Assembly (NCBI RefSeq): GCF_042665545.1
Contig: NZ_JBHTCM010000010.1
Location: forward strand, 248,001-312,000
Direction of reading: 5' to 3'
DNA: 64,000 nucleotides
Source: Rhodocista pekingensis
GTDB lineage: Bacteria; Pseudomonadota; Alphaproteobacteria; Azospirillales; Azospirillaceae
Positions 1 through 7,851 of the stretch are shown here, piece after piece (position 1 is the first letter of the stretch; the number at the start of each line of letters is the position of its first letter). The notes under the pieces were generated by a model. The model saw only the letters and a list, made by a program, of their open reading frames with translations, did not search any database and had not been told where the DNA came from. The position numbers and the translations under genes were made by a program.

Positions 1-1
1 C

Positions 2-259
2 GGCCCGGGGCAGGAGTTCCGCCCGGCGCGGGAAGCCGACGCCAAGGGCGCCACCCCGGCCGCGGCAACGCCGCCGCTGGACCCCGACGAACATGCCCGC
101 AGCCTGCCGCTGCGCCGGCGCGTGGGCGTGGAGGAGGTCTGCCGCGCCATCCATTTCATCCTGGAGACACCGTCCCTGACCGGCCAGATGCTGGCGCTGG
201 ATTCCGGCGAGCACATGGGCTGGGCGCTGCCGACCTCGGTCCTGCCGGGCGGGTCGTGA
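2..259 (+). CDS. C-terminal end of an SDR-family oxidoreductase (partial)
   Basis: Only the last 85 codons lie in the window; the frame runs from the left edge to a TGA at 257-259. The tail has a conserved helix (EEVCRAIHFILETPSLTGQM) followed by LALDSGEHMGW, the usual end of classical short-chain dehydrogenases, where a TGQ-x(3)-DGG segment closes the Rossmann fold. The Gly-His-x-Gly-Trp flavour resembles the pteridine-reductase/FolM branch, but the catalytic YxxxK region lies outside the window, so substrate cannot be assigned. The gene is followed by a long non-coding gap before uvrC and is probably its own transcription unit. Confidence 0.75.
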   Translation, partial: GPGQEFRPAREADAKGATPAAATPPLDPDEHARSLPLRRRVGVEEVCRAIHFILETPSLTGQMLALDSGEHMGWALPTSVLPGGS

Positions 260-503
260 GCCCGGTCCGGGGAAGCGGACACAGGGTCGCGGACGGGCGC
301 AGGGACGGAGGCAGCGACGGAGGCAGGAAACGGGCATCCGCCCGAGGACTCCGGTCTGCGGTGCCGTCCCGGCACCCGGCGGGGAGAACCTGCATATCCG
401 CGTGAAAGGGCGGGGCCAAGCCCTTGGCGCCGCTCTTGAGGTGGGGGGCGGCGGTGGTCCTGACCCAAGGATGGTTCGGTCCCTGAAATAAAGGAAGCCG
501 AAG

Positions 504-714
504 TTTTGCACACCCCCCGCCTGGGCCGTACCCCCCTGCCTGTCAAGCCGAAAAATCCGCCATGTGACGGGACAGTGACCCCTTGACTTGAAAAATTGTC
601 AATGAAATCAAGGCTGTCATATTTCCTGCCCAAGAATTGGGCAGGGACGTGAAAGCCGCGGGGCGCTTAGGGTCCCACAGCACAGACCAGGGCTTATCCG
701 CAGAGTTATCCACA
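504..714 (+). promoter_or_regulatory. Cluster of DnaA-box-like motifs
   Basis: TTATCCACA at 706-714 matches the strong DnaA consensus exactly. TTATCCGCA at 694-702 has one mismatch and lies on the same strand 12 bp upstream, about one helical turn. TTTTGCACA at 504-512 fits the relaxed TTWTNCACA form. An AT-rich stretch lies between the first motif and the pair. The arrangement could be an origin-like element, a DnaA-titrating site or a DnaA-regulated promoter. Gene neighbours do not suggest oriC. Confidence 0.4.
581..645. promoter_or_regulatory. AT-rich block with nested inverted repeats
   Basis: CCTTGA (581-586) pairs with TCAAGG (608-613), and TTGAC (583-587) with GTCAA (598-602). Just downstream, CCTGCCCAA (625-633) and TTGGGCAGG (637-645) form a perfect 9-bp inverted repeat with a 3-nt spacer. 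TTGTCA (597-602) followed by an AT-rich CATATTT (618-624) could serve as a weak promoter toward uvrC. Function is inferred only from symmetry and base composition. Confidence 0.4.
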
Positions 715-935
715 GGAATCGTGGATGACTTCCCGACTACCCCTCTCCGAAGGGTGGGGCCGGACGATTCGACCGTCCGCCCCGGCCGTGGCGGGCGGGC
801 TGCGGATCGGCGGCATCCCCGTGCCCCCCAGATGCGCTCCGGGAAGCGTTCCGGGAGCCGCCCCGTGGGTACTCCGGGGGCGGCATGCCGGGGTTGCCCG
901 TCACCCGCGTTGACCGCCGCGGCGGGATCGGCCAC

Positions 936-3014
936 ATGAGCGGCATGCACCCCGACGAGACGCCTCCCCCGCAGGACGCGGAAACCCTGCCGCCTGTGAA
1001 TGCCCCGGCGGTGGACAGTCCTGTCCGCCCCGCCCCTGGTGGGCCGGAGGGCGGGCCGGAGGAAGGGCCGACGGAAACCGGGAGCCCCGCGGAGAGCGGA
1101 GGAGAGGGCGCCGGGGGAACCGCCCCCGCCGAGGCGCGCCCGGGACGGCGGCGGCGCGGCAGCGTGGCGGACCTGGCCCGGGGGGTGGAGACGATCAAGG
1201 GCTATCTGCGCACCCTGCCCGACCGGCCCGGCGTCTACCGCATGCTGAGCGCCGAGGGTGACGTGCTCTATGTCGGCAAGGCGCGGAACCTGAAGCGGCG
1301 CGTCACCAACTACACCCAGGTCGCCAAGCTGCCCGTGCGCCTGCAACGGATGGTGGCCGAGACGGTCACCATGGAGTTCGTCACCACCCACACCGAGGTG
1401 GAGGCGCTGCTGCTGGAGTCGAACCTGATCAAGCGGCTGATGCCGCGCTACAACGTGCTGCTGCGGGACGACAAGAGCTTCCCGCACATCCTGATCACGG
1501 GCGATCACCCCTTCCCCCAGCTCACCAAGCACCGCGGCGCCCGCGACCGCGCCGGCAGCTATTACGGGCCCTTCGCCAGCGCCGGGGCGGTGAACCGGGT
1601 GATGACGGCGCTGCAACGCGCCTTCCAGATCCGCACCTGCGCCGACACGGTGTTCGCCAGCCGGACACGGCCCTGCCTCCAGTTCCAGATCAAGCGCTGC
1701 ACCGCACCCTGCGTCGGCCGCGTCGGCGAGGCCGGCTACGCCGCCCAGGTGGCCGAGGCGAAATCCTTCCTGTCGGGCCGCAGCTCCGAGGTGCAGGCCC
1801 GGCTGGCCCAGGCCATGCAGGACGCGGCCGAGTCCCTGGAGTTCGAGACGGCGGCCAAGCTGCGCGACCGCATCCGCGCCCTGACCGCGATCCAGGCGCA
1901 CCAGGACATCAATGTCGAAGGCGTGGAGGATGCCGACGTGATCGCCGCGCACCAGGACGGCGGCGTCACCTGCATCCAGGTCTTCTTCTTCCGCGGCGGC
2001 CGCAACTACGGCAACCGCGCCTATTTCCCCAGCCACGACAAGGCCCAGGACACGCCCGAGGTGCTCTCCGCCTTCGTCGCCCAGTTCTATGAGAACAAGG
2101 CCGCCCCGGAGCTGGTGCTGGTCAGCGAGGACCTGCCCGAGCACGCGCTGTTGCAGGAGGCGCTGTCGGTGCGCGCCGGGCACAGGGTGGCGCTGGTGGC
2201 CCCGAAGCGCGGCGACAAGCGCCGCGTGGTGGACCATGCCCTGACCAACGCGCGGGAGGCGCACGGCCGCCGGCTGGCCGAGAGCGGCAGTCAGGCGAAG
2301 CTGCTGGCCGGGGTGGCCGAGGTCTTCGGTCTGGCGGAACCGCCGCAGCGGATCGAGGTCTACGACAACTCCCATATCCAGGGCACCAACGCCGTGGGCG
2401 GCATGATCGTGGCCGGCCCCGAGGGCTTCCTGAAGTCCGCCTACCGCAAGTTCAACATCAAGGACCCGACCGCCGCCGGCGACGACTACGCCATGATGCG
2501 GGAGGTGCTGACCCGGCGCTTCGAGCGGGCCCTGAAGGAGGACCCGGAGCGCACGGGCGGCACCTGGCCCGACCTGCTGCTGATCGACGGCGGCGAGGGC
2601 CAGCTTGCCGTGGCGCTGGAGGTGCTGGCCGAGCTGGGCATCGACGACGTGCCGCTGGCCGGCATCGCCAAGGGACCGGACCGCGACGCCGGCCGCGAGC
2701 GCTTCTTCCTGCCCGGCCGTCCGCCCTTCGGACTCGATCCGAAGAGCCCCGTCCTCTACTACCTCCAGCGTCTGCGCGACGAGGCGCACCGCTTCGCCAT
2801 CGGCACCCACCGGGCGCGGCGGGAGAAGGCGCTGGGCGCCAGCCCGCTGGACGAGATCGCCGGCATCGGGCCGCGGCGCAAGAAGGCGCTGCTGCACCAT
2901 TTCGGCTCCGCCCGCGCCGTCTCCCGCGCCGGATTGCAGGACCTCGCCAGCGTCGAGGGGATCAGCGAGGCGGTGGCCAGAATCATCTATGACCACTTCC
3001 ATCCGGACGGCTAG
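936..3014 (+). CDS. uvrC: Excinuclease ABC subunit C
   Basis: UvrC makes the dual incisions of nucleotide excision repair after UvrAB loads UvrB on a lesion. The protein (692 aa from this start) has a GIY-YIG nuclease domain beginning near residue 99 (GVYRMLSAEG, then YVGKARNLKRRV), a UVR UvrB-binding segment (ESLEFETAAKLRDRI), the RNase H-like C-terminal nuclease (EVYDNSHIQGTNAVGGMIV, then LLLIDGGEGQL) and a final tandem helix-hairpin-helix (DEIAGIGPRRKKALLHHFGS). About 85 residues precede the nuclease domain, rich in Pro, Glu and Gly, which typical 610-650-residue UvrCs lack. ATG at 936 is chosen; an in-frame ATG at 885 is possible but less likely. Neither has a strong ribosome binding site. 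Confidence 0.93.
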   Translation: MSGMHPDETPPPQDAETLPPVNAPAVDSPVRPAPGGPEGGPEEGPTETGSPAESGGEGAGGTAPAEARPGRRRRGSVADLARGVETIKGYLRTLPDRPGVYRMLSAEGDVLYVGKARNLKRRVTNYTQVAKLPVRLQRMVAETVTMEFVTTHTEVEALLLESNLIKRLMPRYNVLLRDDKSFPHILITGDHPFPQLTKHRGARDRAGSYYGPFASAGAVNRVMTALQRAFQIRTCADTVFASRTRPCLQFQIKRCTAPCVGRVGEAGYAAQVAEAKSFLSGRSSEVQARLAQAMQDAAESLEFETAAKLRDRIRALTAIQAHQDINVEGVEDADVIAAHQDGGVTCIQVFFFRGGRNYGNRAYFPSHDKAQDTPEVLSAFVAQFYENKAAPELVLVSEDLPEHALLQEALSVRAGHRVALVAPKRGDKRRVVDHALTNAREAHGRRLAESGSQAKLLAGVAEVFGLAEPPQRIEVYDNSHIQGTNAVGGMIVAGPEGFLKSAYRKFNIKDPTAAGDDYAMMREVLTRRFERALKEDPERTGGTWPDLLLIDGGEGQLAVALEVLAELGIDDVPLAGIAKGPDRDAGRERFFLPGRPPFGLDPKSPVLYYLQRLRDEAHRFAIGTHRARREKALGASPLDEIAGIGPRRKKALLHHFGSARAVSRAGLQDLASVEGISEAVARIIYDHFHPDG

Positions 3015-3123
3015 GATGGGCCCGGCCCGGAACCGGGCCAGGGAACCGGACGCGGCTGCGCCCGGTTCCGCCAGCAGCCGGGGCGACCCGGTCTGCCATG
3101 GACCGCGAAGTGTTTGGACGCCG

Positions 3124-3720
3124 ATGCTGACCAGCCTGCCCAACATCCTGACCCTGTCCCGGATCGTCGTCATTCCGGTGATCGTGGCGCTGTTCTTCGT
3201 GCCGGGGCCGTCGGCCGCCTACACCGCCTGCGCCCTGTTCGCGGCGGCCGGCATCACCGACTGGTTCGACGGTTACCTGGCCCGCGCCTGGCGGGAGGAG
3301 AGCGTCATCGGCAAGTTCCTGGACCCGATCGCCGACAAGCTGCTGGTCGCCGCCGTGCTGATGATGCTGGTGGCGGTGGACAAGGTGGCCGGCTGGGCCG
3401 TGATCGCCGCCGTCGTCATCCTGCTGCGCGAGGTCATGGTGTCGGGCCTGCGCGAATTCCTGGCCGGGTTGCAGGTGGGCGTGCCGGTCAGCCGGCTGGC
3501 GAAGTGGAAGACCGGCATCCAGATGGGGGCCATCGGCGTGCTGATCGTCGGCGACGACGGTCCCGGCTGGCTGCCCACCACCCTGATCGGCGAGGCCGGT
3601 CTGTGGGTCGCCGCCCTGCTGACCCTGGTCACCGGCTGGGACTATCTGCGCGCCGGCCTGCGCCACATGCTGGCGCCCTTGCCGGAAAAGCCGCCGCGGG
3701 CGACCGAGGCGCGGACCTGA
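3124..3720 (+). CDS. pgsA: CDP-diacylglycerol--glycerol-3-phosphate 3-phosphatidyltransferase
   Basis: PgsA transfers a phosphatidyl group from CDP-diacylglycerol to glycerol-3-phosphate in the inner membrane, the committed step to phosphatidylglycerol and cardiolipin. The 198-aa protein carries the complete CDP-alcohol phosphotransferase signature: Asp49-Gly50-x2-Ala53-Arg54-x8-Gly63-x3-Asp67-x3-Asp71. Hydrophobic segments are consistent with an integral membrane enzyme, and length is normal for the family. The start ATG begins MLTSLPNILTLSR, the canonical PgsA N-terminus. It lies 109 bp after uvrC; a uvrC-pgsA arrangement is common in proteobacteria and the two may be cotranscribed. Confidence 0.95.
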   Translation: MLTSLPNILTLSRIVVIPVIVALFFVPGPSAAYTACALFAAAGITDWFDGYLARAWREESVIGKFLDPIADKLLVAAVLMMLVAVDKVAGWAVIAAVVILLREVMVSGLREFLAGLQVGVPVSRLAKWKTGIQMGAIGVLIVGDDGPGWLPTTLIGEAGLWVAALLTLVTGWDYLRAGLRHMLAPLPEKPPRATEART

Positions 3721-3955
3721 GGCCGGGCCGACGTCGGGGCCGGCGCGGCACAGATCCCGACAAGCGCACCCCCCATACAAGATAAAACCAGAGCAAACCA
3801 GGACACCGGGGCATCAGAACATCGGAAGAGAAGATTTCAGGGGCGTTTCTTGTATGCGGTGACGCCGCCTGGACTGCATCTCGACATTGACATCAATAAT
3901 GGGTAATTCTTTTGTCGTGCCGCCGGACGGTCGGCGGCCTGACGATGAGGATTCC

Positions 3956-4321
3956 ATGATCCGTCGCGCGCTTGCTGCAAGTGTCCTGGTCCCCGTCCTT
4001 CTTGCCGGGGCCGCCCTGGCCGACGGCCGGCAGGATTTCACCCTGGTCAACAAGACCGGCTACACGATCTCCGAAGTCTATGTCTCCTCGGCCAAGACGG
4101 ACGACTGGGAGGAGGACGTAATGGGCCGCGACGTCCTGGAGGACGGCGACCGCGTCCAGATCTCCTTTCCCTACAAGGAGAAGTCGTGCAAGTGGGACCT
4201 CAAAGTCGTCTATGACGATGGCGAGGAGGCCGTCTGGAACGGCTTCGACCTGTGCCGGACCTCGGTGATCCGCATCCGCTACAACCGCAATGACGGCAGC
4301 ACCTGGGCCGAGTACGAGTGA
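3956..4321 (+). CDS. Small exported protein of unknown function
   Basis: The 121-residue product starts with a clear Sec signal peptide (positively charged MIRR, hydrophobic core, likely cleavage after ALA at residue 22). The mature part of about 99 residues opens with FTLVNKTGYTISEVYVSS and is acidic in the middle; two cysteines in the C-terminal half (KSCKWDLKV and FDLCRTS) could form a disulfide. The start is fixed by GAGG at 3947-3950 and the signal peptide; an upstream in-frame extension would begin at a poor codon. From memory, proteins of this family recur in alphaproteobacteria and are sometimes mislabelled argininosuccinate lyase, which the sequence does not support. A 7-bp stem-loop (3919-3938) sits just upstream of the ribosome binding site. 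Function unknown. Confidence 0.8.
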   Translation: MIRRALAASVLVPVLLAGAALADGRQDFTLVNKTGYTISEVYVSSAKTDDWEEDVMGRDVLEDGDRVQISFPYKEKSCKWDLKVVYDDGEEAVWNGFDLCRTSVIRIRYNRNDGSTWAEYE

Positions 4322-4424
4322 CGGCCGGGGCTGACGCCCTCCCCGCCGGTCCGCCGCCGCTTCCGGGCTTCCGTCGTCGGACGGGTGCGCTATGTATGGG
4401 GGCGAGACCGCGGGGAGGATTACT

Positions 4425-4676
4425 GTGAAGCTGCTCTATTTCGCCTGGCTGCGCACCAAGGTCGGCCTGTCCGAAGAGACGGTGGAGCCACCGCCCGGGG
4501 TGACGGACGTGGCCGGCCTGATCGACTGGCTGAAGGGGCGCGGTCCTGGCTATGCCGATGCGCTGGCCAATCTGGCCGTCGTGAAGGTGGCCGTGAACCA
4601 GGAATACGTCCCCTTCGAGCATCCGGTCCGGCCGGGGGACGAGGTGGCGCTGTTCCCGCCGGTCACCGGCGGCTGA
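4425..4676 (+). CDS. moaD: Molybdopterin synthase sulfur-carrier subunit MoaD
   Basis: MoaD is a ubiquitin-like carrier whose C-terminal glycine is thiocarboxylated and delivers sulfur to precursor Z in molybdopterin synthesis. The 83-residue protein shows the beta-grasp start (KLLYFAWLRTKVG) and ends in FPPVTGG; the terminal Gly-Gly is essential in the family. I chose GTG at 4425 because GGGGAGGA lies immediately upstream (4413-4419); an earlier in-frame ATG at 4392 would add 11 residues unlike MoaD. Its stop lies 8 bp before moaE, with which it forms the synthase heterotetramer. Confidence 0.92.
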   Translation: MKLLYFAWLRTKVGLSEETVEPPPGVTDVAGLIDWLKGRGPGYADALANLAVVKVAVNQEYVPFEHPVRPGDEVALFPPVTGG

Positions 4677-4684
4677 GGCCCCCC

Positions 4685-5155
4685 GTGACGGTGCGCGTGC
4701 AGGCGGAGGATTTCGACGTCGGCGCCGAGCTGGCGGCCCTGACCCGCGGCAATCCGCGGATCGGCGGGCTGGCCTGCTTCGTCGGGCTGGTGCGCGACCT
4801 GCATCCCGGCGCCGCGGACGATGATGCGGACGCCGCCGCCGTCCGGGCCCTGACCCTGGAACACTATCCCGGCATGACGGAGCGCCAGATCGCCGCCATC
4901 GCGGCCGAGGCACGGGCGCGCTGGCCGCTGGAGTCGGTGCTGGTGATCCACCGCCACGGCCGGCTGGAGCCGGGCGACCGCATCGTGCTGGTGGCCTGTG
5001 CCAGCGCCCACCGCGATGCCGCCTTCACCGCCTGCCAGTTCCTGATGGACTGGCTGAAGACCCGCGCCCCCTTCTGGAAGCGGGAGGAGACGGCGGGGGG
5101 TGACCACTGGGTGGAGGCCCGGGTCGAGGATGAGGCCGCGGCCCGAAGGTGGTAG
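4685..5155 (+). CDS. moaE: Molybdopterin synthase catalytic subunit MoaE
   Basis: MoaE inserts two sulfurs from MoaD thiocarboxylate into cyclic pyranopterin monophosphate to give molybdopterin. The 156-residue protein contains the family landmarks FVGLVRD, LEHYPGMTERQI, VLVIHRHGRLEPGD and the lysine-containing APFWKREE near the C-terminus, where the catalytic lysines lie. A short acidic insert (AADDDADAAA) follows the first conserved block. Start GTG 4685 follows GAGG at 4675-4678, which overlaps the moaD stop, so the two genes are translationally close. Another GTG at 4691 is possible. No other moa or mob gene is nearby. Confidence 0.93.
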   Translation: MTVRVQAEDFDVGAELAALTRGNPRIGGLACFVGLVRDLHPGAADDDADAAAVRALTLEHYPGMTERQIAAIAAEARARWPLESVLVIHRHGRLEPGDRIVLVACASAHRDAAFTACQFLMDWLKTRAPFWKREETAGGDHWVEARVEDEAAARRW

Positions 5156-5254
5156 TCCATCCGGCAGCGGCACAGCCGTGCGAAAGTATCCGGAGACAGG
5201 GACCCTTAGATAGCGATAGGATCGCCGCCGGTTTGTGAGAGCGATCAAGAAAGT

Positions 5255-6514
5255 ATGACCCAGGGACAGCGGACCTGTACCATCCTGGTCGTCGATGACA
5301 GCCGGACCCATCTCGCCCAGCTTTCCGACATGCTGCGCCAGGACGGCTATACCGCCGTCCACGCGGTCCGCGACCCGCGCACGGCTGTTGCGGAATGCCG
5401 CGAGCACAAGCCGGATGTCATCCTGCTCGACTATGTGATGCCGCACCTGGACGGGTTGCAGGTGATGGACGCGCTCCAGGCCGCCCGGCTGGAGGTGGAG
5501 CCCGCGGTCATCCTGGTCACCGGCCATTCCGACCGGAATCTGCGGCTGGAAGCCCTGCGCCGCGGCGCCCGCGACTTCATCGGCCGCCCCTTCGACCCGC
5601 ACGAGCTGCTGGCCCGCCTCGCCAACGTGGCCCAGGCGCAGTTCCTGCAACGCCAGCTCCGGCACCAGAACGTGATCCTGGAGAGCATGGTCAAGGAGAG
5701 CACCCAGCGCCTGTCGGAGGTGATGGAGGTGCTGCGCCATGCCGAGCGGCAACTGGCCGAACAGCTTGAACATTCGCGCGAGGAGAGCCGGCGCAAGAGC
5801 GAGTTCCTGGCGAACGCGACGCATGAGCTGCGCACGCCCCTGAACGCCATTCTGGGCTTCTCCGACCTGCTGGTGGCGGAGGCCTACGGCCCGCTGGGCG
5901 ACCCGCACTATGCCGAGTATGCCCACGACATCCACACCGCGGCCGAGCACCTGCTGGCGCTGGTGGAAGGCACCATGGATCTGGCCAAGGCGGAATCCGG
6001 CCAGGACGAGATCGAGCTGCGGGACATCGACATCGGCCGCACGGTGCAGGACAGCATCCGCCTGCTGCGCCAGCTTGCCGAGATCGGCGGCGTCTCCCTC
6101 TGCGTGAGCGTGCCGGAAGCGCCGCTGCGGCTGCGCAGCGACCCGGAGAAGATCAGGCAGATCGTCCTGAACCTCGCCTCCAACGCCATCAAGTTCACGC
6201 CCAAGGGCGGCAGCGTGACCGTGGATGTCAGCGCCGACCGCGACGGCGGGGCCTGCATCCTGGTGATCCGCGACACCGGCATCGGCATCGCGCCGCAGGA
6301 CCTCGCCACCGCCCTGCGCCCGTTCGGCCAGGTGCGCAGCCCCGACCGCCCGCATCCCAAGGGCACCGGGCTGGGGCTGCCGCTGACCCGGCGCTTCGTG
6401 GAGATGCTGGGCGGTTCGATGGCGATCGACAGCCGCCCCGGCCACGGCACCGTCGTCACCGTGCGCCTGCCCGCCCTGACCGAGGCCCCCGCCGAACATC
6501 TGGCCGCAGGCTGA
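5255..6514 (+). CDS. Receiver-histidine kinase hybrid (REC-coiled coil-HisKA-HATPase)
   Basis: A cytosolic signalling protein of 419 residues with no membrane segment. Order: receiver domain about 8-125 (acidic pair Asp14-Asp15, phosphoacceptor Asp59 in LLDYVMPHLDG); a coiled coil about 128-180; HisKA with FLANATHELRTPLNAILGFS and phosphoacceptor His190; HATPase with NLASNAIKF (N box), DTGIGIA (G1) and GTGLGLP (G2). An N-terminal receiver feeding a kinase suggests that phosphorylation by another kinase tunes output. The conserved Lys of the receiver KPF motif is Arg here (IGRPFDP), which usually weakens phosphorylation-driven switching. The gene stands alone after moaE and has no adjacent partner. 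Confidence 0.88.
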   Translation: MTQGQRTCTILVVDDSRTHLAQLSDMLRQDGYTAVHAVRDPRTAVAECREHKPDVILLDYVMPHLDGLQVMDALQAARLEVEPAVILVTGHSDRNLRLEALRRGARDFIGRPFDPHELLARLANVAQAQFLQRQLRHQNVILESMVKESTQRLSEVMEVLRHAERQLAEQLEHSREESRRKSEFLANATHELRTPLNAILGFSDLLVAEAYGPLGDPHYAEYAHDIHTAAEHLLALVEGTMDLAKAESGQDEIELRDIDIGRTVQDSIRLLRQLAEIGGVSLCVSVPEAPLRLRSDPEKIRQIVLNLASNAIKFTPKGGSVTVDVSADRDGGACILVIRDTGIGIAPQDLATALRPFGQVRSPDRPHPKGTGLGLPLTRRFVEMLGGSMAIDSRPGHGTVVTVRLPALTEAPAEHLAAG

Positions 6515-6536
6515 CGCCCCGGAGCCCGCAGCCGTT

Positions 6537-6790
6537 ATCCGTGTTTCCGGCGCGACCGGCCCGCGGCTGATGTCGACGGACACGGATGGCGCGGATCACC
6601 ACGGATGACACGGATCGGAACGGCACCCGTCGGTACTTTCCGGAGCCCCCCGGCGAGCCGGGCAGGCGGACGGTCACCGGCGCCTGCGGCGCCCGGACCC
6701 TTCATCCGTGTTCATCCGGACAATCCGTGTTCATCCGTGTTTCCGGCGCGACAAGCCCGCGGCAGGCGCCGACGGACACGGATGGCGCGG
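6537..6790. repeat. Intergenic repeat cluster of ATCCGTGTT / ACACGGAT units
   Basis: The gap between the hybrid kinase (+) and ilvE (-), 6515-6862, holds no gene. Two 58-bp near-identical direct repeats, 6537-6594 and 6733-6790, each start ATCCGTGTTTCCGGCGCGAC and end GACGGACACGGATGGCGCGG. Between them the octamer ATCCGTGT and its complement ACACGGAT recur several times (for example 6579-6586 and 6607-6616 on one side, 6703-6740 on the other), so the transcript from either side could fold into a long imperfect hairpin. It resembles dispersed intergenic repeats of bacterial chromosomes and may also act as a terminator between the convergent genes. Confidence 0.7.
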
Positions 6791-6862
6791 CCGGAGGACG
6801 CGGATCGCCGCCCCTCCCCCGCCGTGGGCGGCGGGAGACGGGCGGGACCGGGTCGGGCGGCG

Positions 6863-7762
6863 TTACTCGGCCGCGGCGGCGTCCGCGAGGCGGCCGTTCA
6901 CCAGCGCGTCGTAGTCCAGCATCAGGGCCTTCGTGACCTCGCCCGGGGTGTAGGTGATGTCCCCGATGCGGCCGACGGCGGTGACCTCGGCGGCGGTGCC
7001 GGTGAGGAAGACCTCGGTGAAGTCCTTCAACTCGTCGGCGCCGATCGCCCGCTCCACCACCGTGTAGCCGCGCCGGCGGGCGAGGCCGATGACGGTGCGG
7101 CGGGTGATGCCGTCGAGGAAGCAGTCCGGCGTCGGGGTATGGATCGCGCCATCCTTGACCAGGAAGATGTTGGCGCCCGTCGCCTCCGCGACGAGGCCGC
7201 GGTAGTCCAGCATCAGCGCGTCCTGGAAGCCGTCATTCTCGGCCGCATGCTTGGACATGGTGCAGATCATGTAGAGGCCGGCCGCCTTGCTGGCCGTGGG
7301 CGCGGTGTCGGGCGCCGGCCGCCGCCACTTGGAGATCTGGAGCGAGATGCCCTTCATCCGCAATTCGGGCGAGAAATAGCTGGGCCATTCCCACGCGGCG
7401 ATGGCGAGGTGGATCTTGTTCGCCTGGGCGGAGACGCCCATCATCTCGCTGCCGCGCCAGGCGACCGGCCGGACATAACCGTTGACCATGCCCGCGGCCT
7501 TGACGACGTCGTTCGTCGCCTTCTCGATCTCCGCCGCGCTGAAGGGAATGCGGAAACCGAGGATTTCCGCCGACCTGACCAGCCGCTCCGAATGCTCGGC
7601 CAGCTTGAAGACCTTGCCGTTGTAAACCCGCTCCCCTTCGAATACACAACTTGCATAATGCAGGCCGTGCGTCAGGACGTGGATCTTGGCATCGCGCCAC
7701 GGCACCATCTCGCCGTCGAACCAGATAACGCCGTCGCGGTCGTGGAAGGGGATGATGGACAT
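6863..7762 (-). CDS. ilvE: Branched-chain-amino-acid aminotransferase
   Basis: A fold-type IV PLP enzyme that performs the final transamination making Ile, Leu and Val (and the first step of their breakdown) with 2-oxoglutarate/glutamate. The 299-aa protein has the expected FEGERVYNGKVFKL region, substrate-carboxylate loop GYVRPVAWRG, PLP-lysine Lys159 in ASKAAGLY, and the phosphate-binding EATGANIFLVKDG and FLTGTAAEVT. ATG at 7762 is chosen because GAGGA lies about 10 bases upstream; an in-frame ATG at 7780 adds six residues and lacks such a site. It is divergent from a MarR gene 89 bp away, so the two may share an operator region. Confidence 0.94.
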   Translation of the reverse strand: MSIIPFHDRDGVIWFDGEMVPWRDAKIHVLTHGLHYASCVFEGERVYNGKVFKLAEHSERLVRSAEILGFRIPFSAAEIEKATNDVVKAAGMVNGYVRPVAWRGSEMMGVSAQANKIHLAIAAWEWPSYFSPELRMKGISLQISKWRRPAPDTAPTASKAAGLYMICTMSKHAAENDGFQDALMLDYRGLVAEATGANIFLVKDGAIHTPTPDCFLDGITRRTVIGLARRRGYTVVERAIGADELKDFTEVFLTGTAAEVTAVGRIGDITYTPGEVTKALMLDYDALVNGRLADAAAAE

Positions 7763-7851
7763 CGCAGGTCGGTTCCTCATGGCTTACGCCCGGGTCAGAA
7801 TGTGTCCGGGTGGACAGCTCGGACGTTACGATCTTTCAGAAAAAAGTCAAC

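Larger units (their letters stand above)
260..935. other. 676-bp intergenic region before uvrC
   Basis: No convincing gene: the open frames here are low-complexity Pro/Arg/Gly translations without ribosome binding sites. The left half is GC-rich. Positions 577-645 form an AT-rich block with inverted repeats. DnaA-box-like 9-mers occur at 504-512, 694-702 and 706-714, and GANTC methylation motifs at 716-720 and 766-770. It probably carries the uvrC promoter; anything beyond that is speculation. Confidence 0.7.

Noticed and set aside
504..770. Calling the region before uvrC the chromosomal oriC
   Set aside because: Only one perfect DnaA box, and neighbours (uvrC, pgsA) are not typical of alphaproteobacterial origins. 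Kept as a finding only.
543..3173. A very long (876-codon) minus-strand open frame across uvrC
   Set aside because: It is antisense to an unmistakable uvrC; its translation is Gln/Gly/His/Arg-rich low complexity, as expected from the opposite strand of a GC-rich gene.
3956..4321. Argininosuccinate lyase
   Set aside because: A 121-residue exported protein cannot be the 450-residue lyase; no lyase motif is present.
6703..6740. CRISPR-like array
   Set aside because: Repeat units are about 10 bp with no unique spacers of constant length and no cas genes nearby; it is an intergenic repeat.
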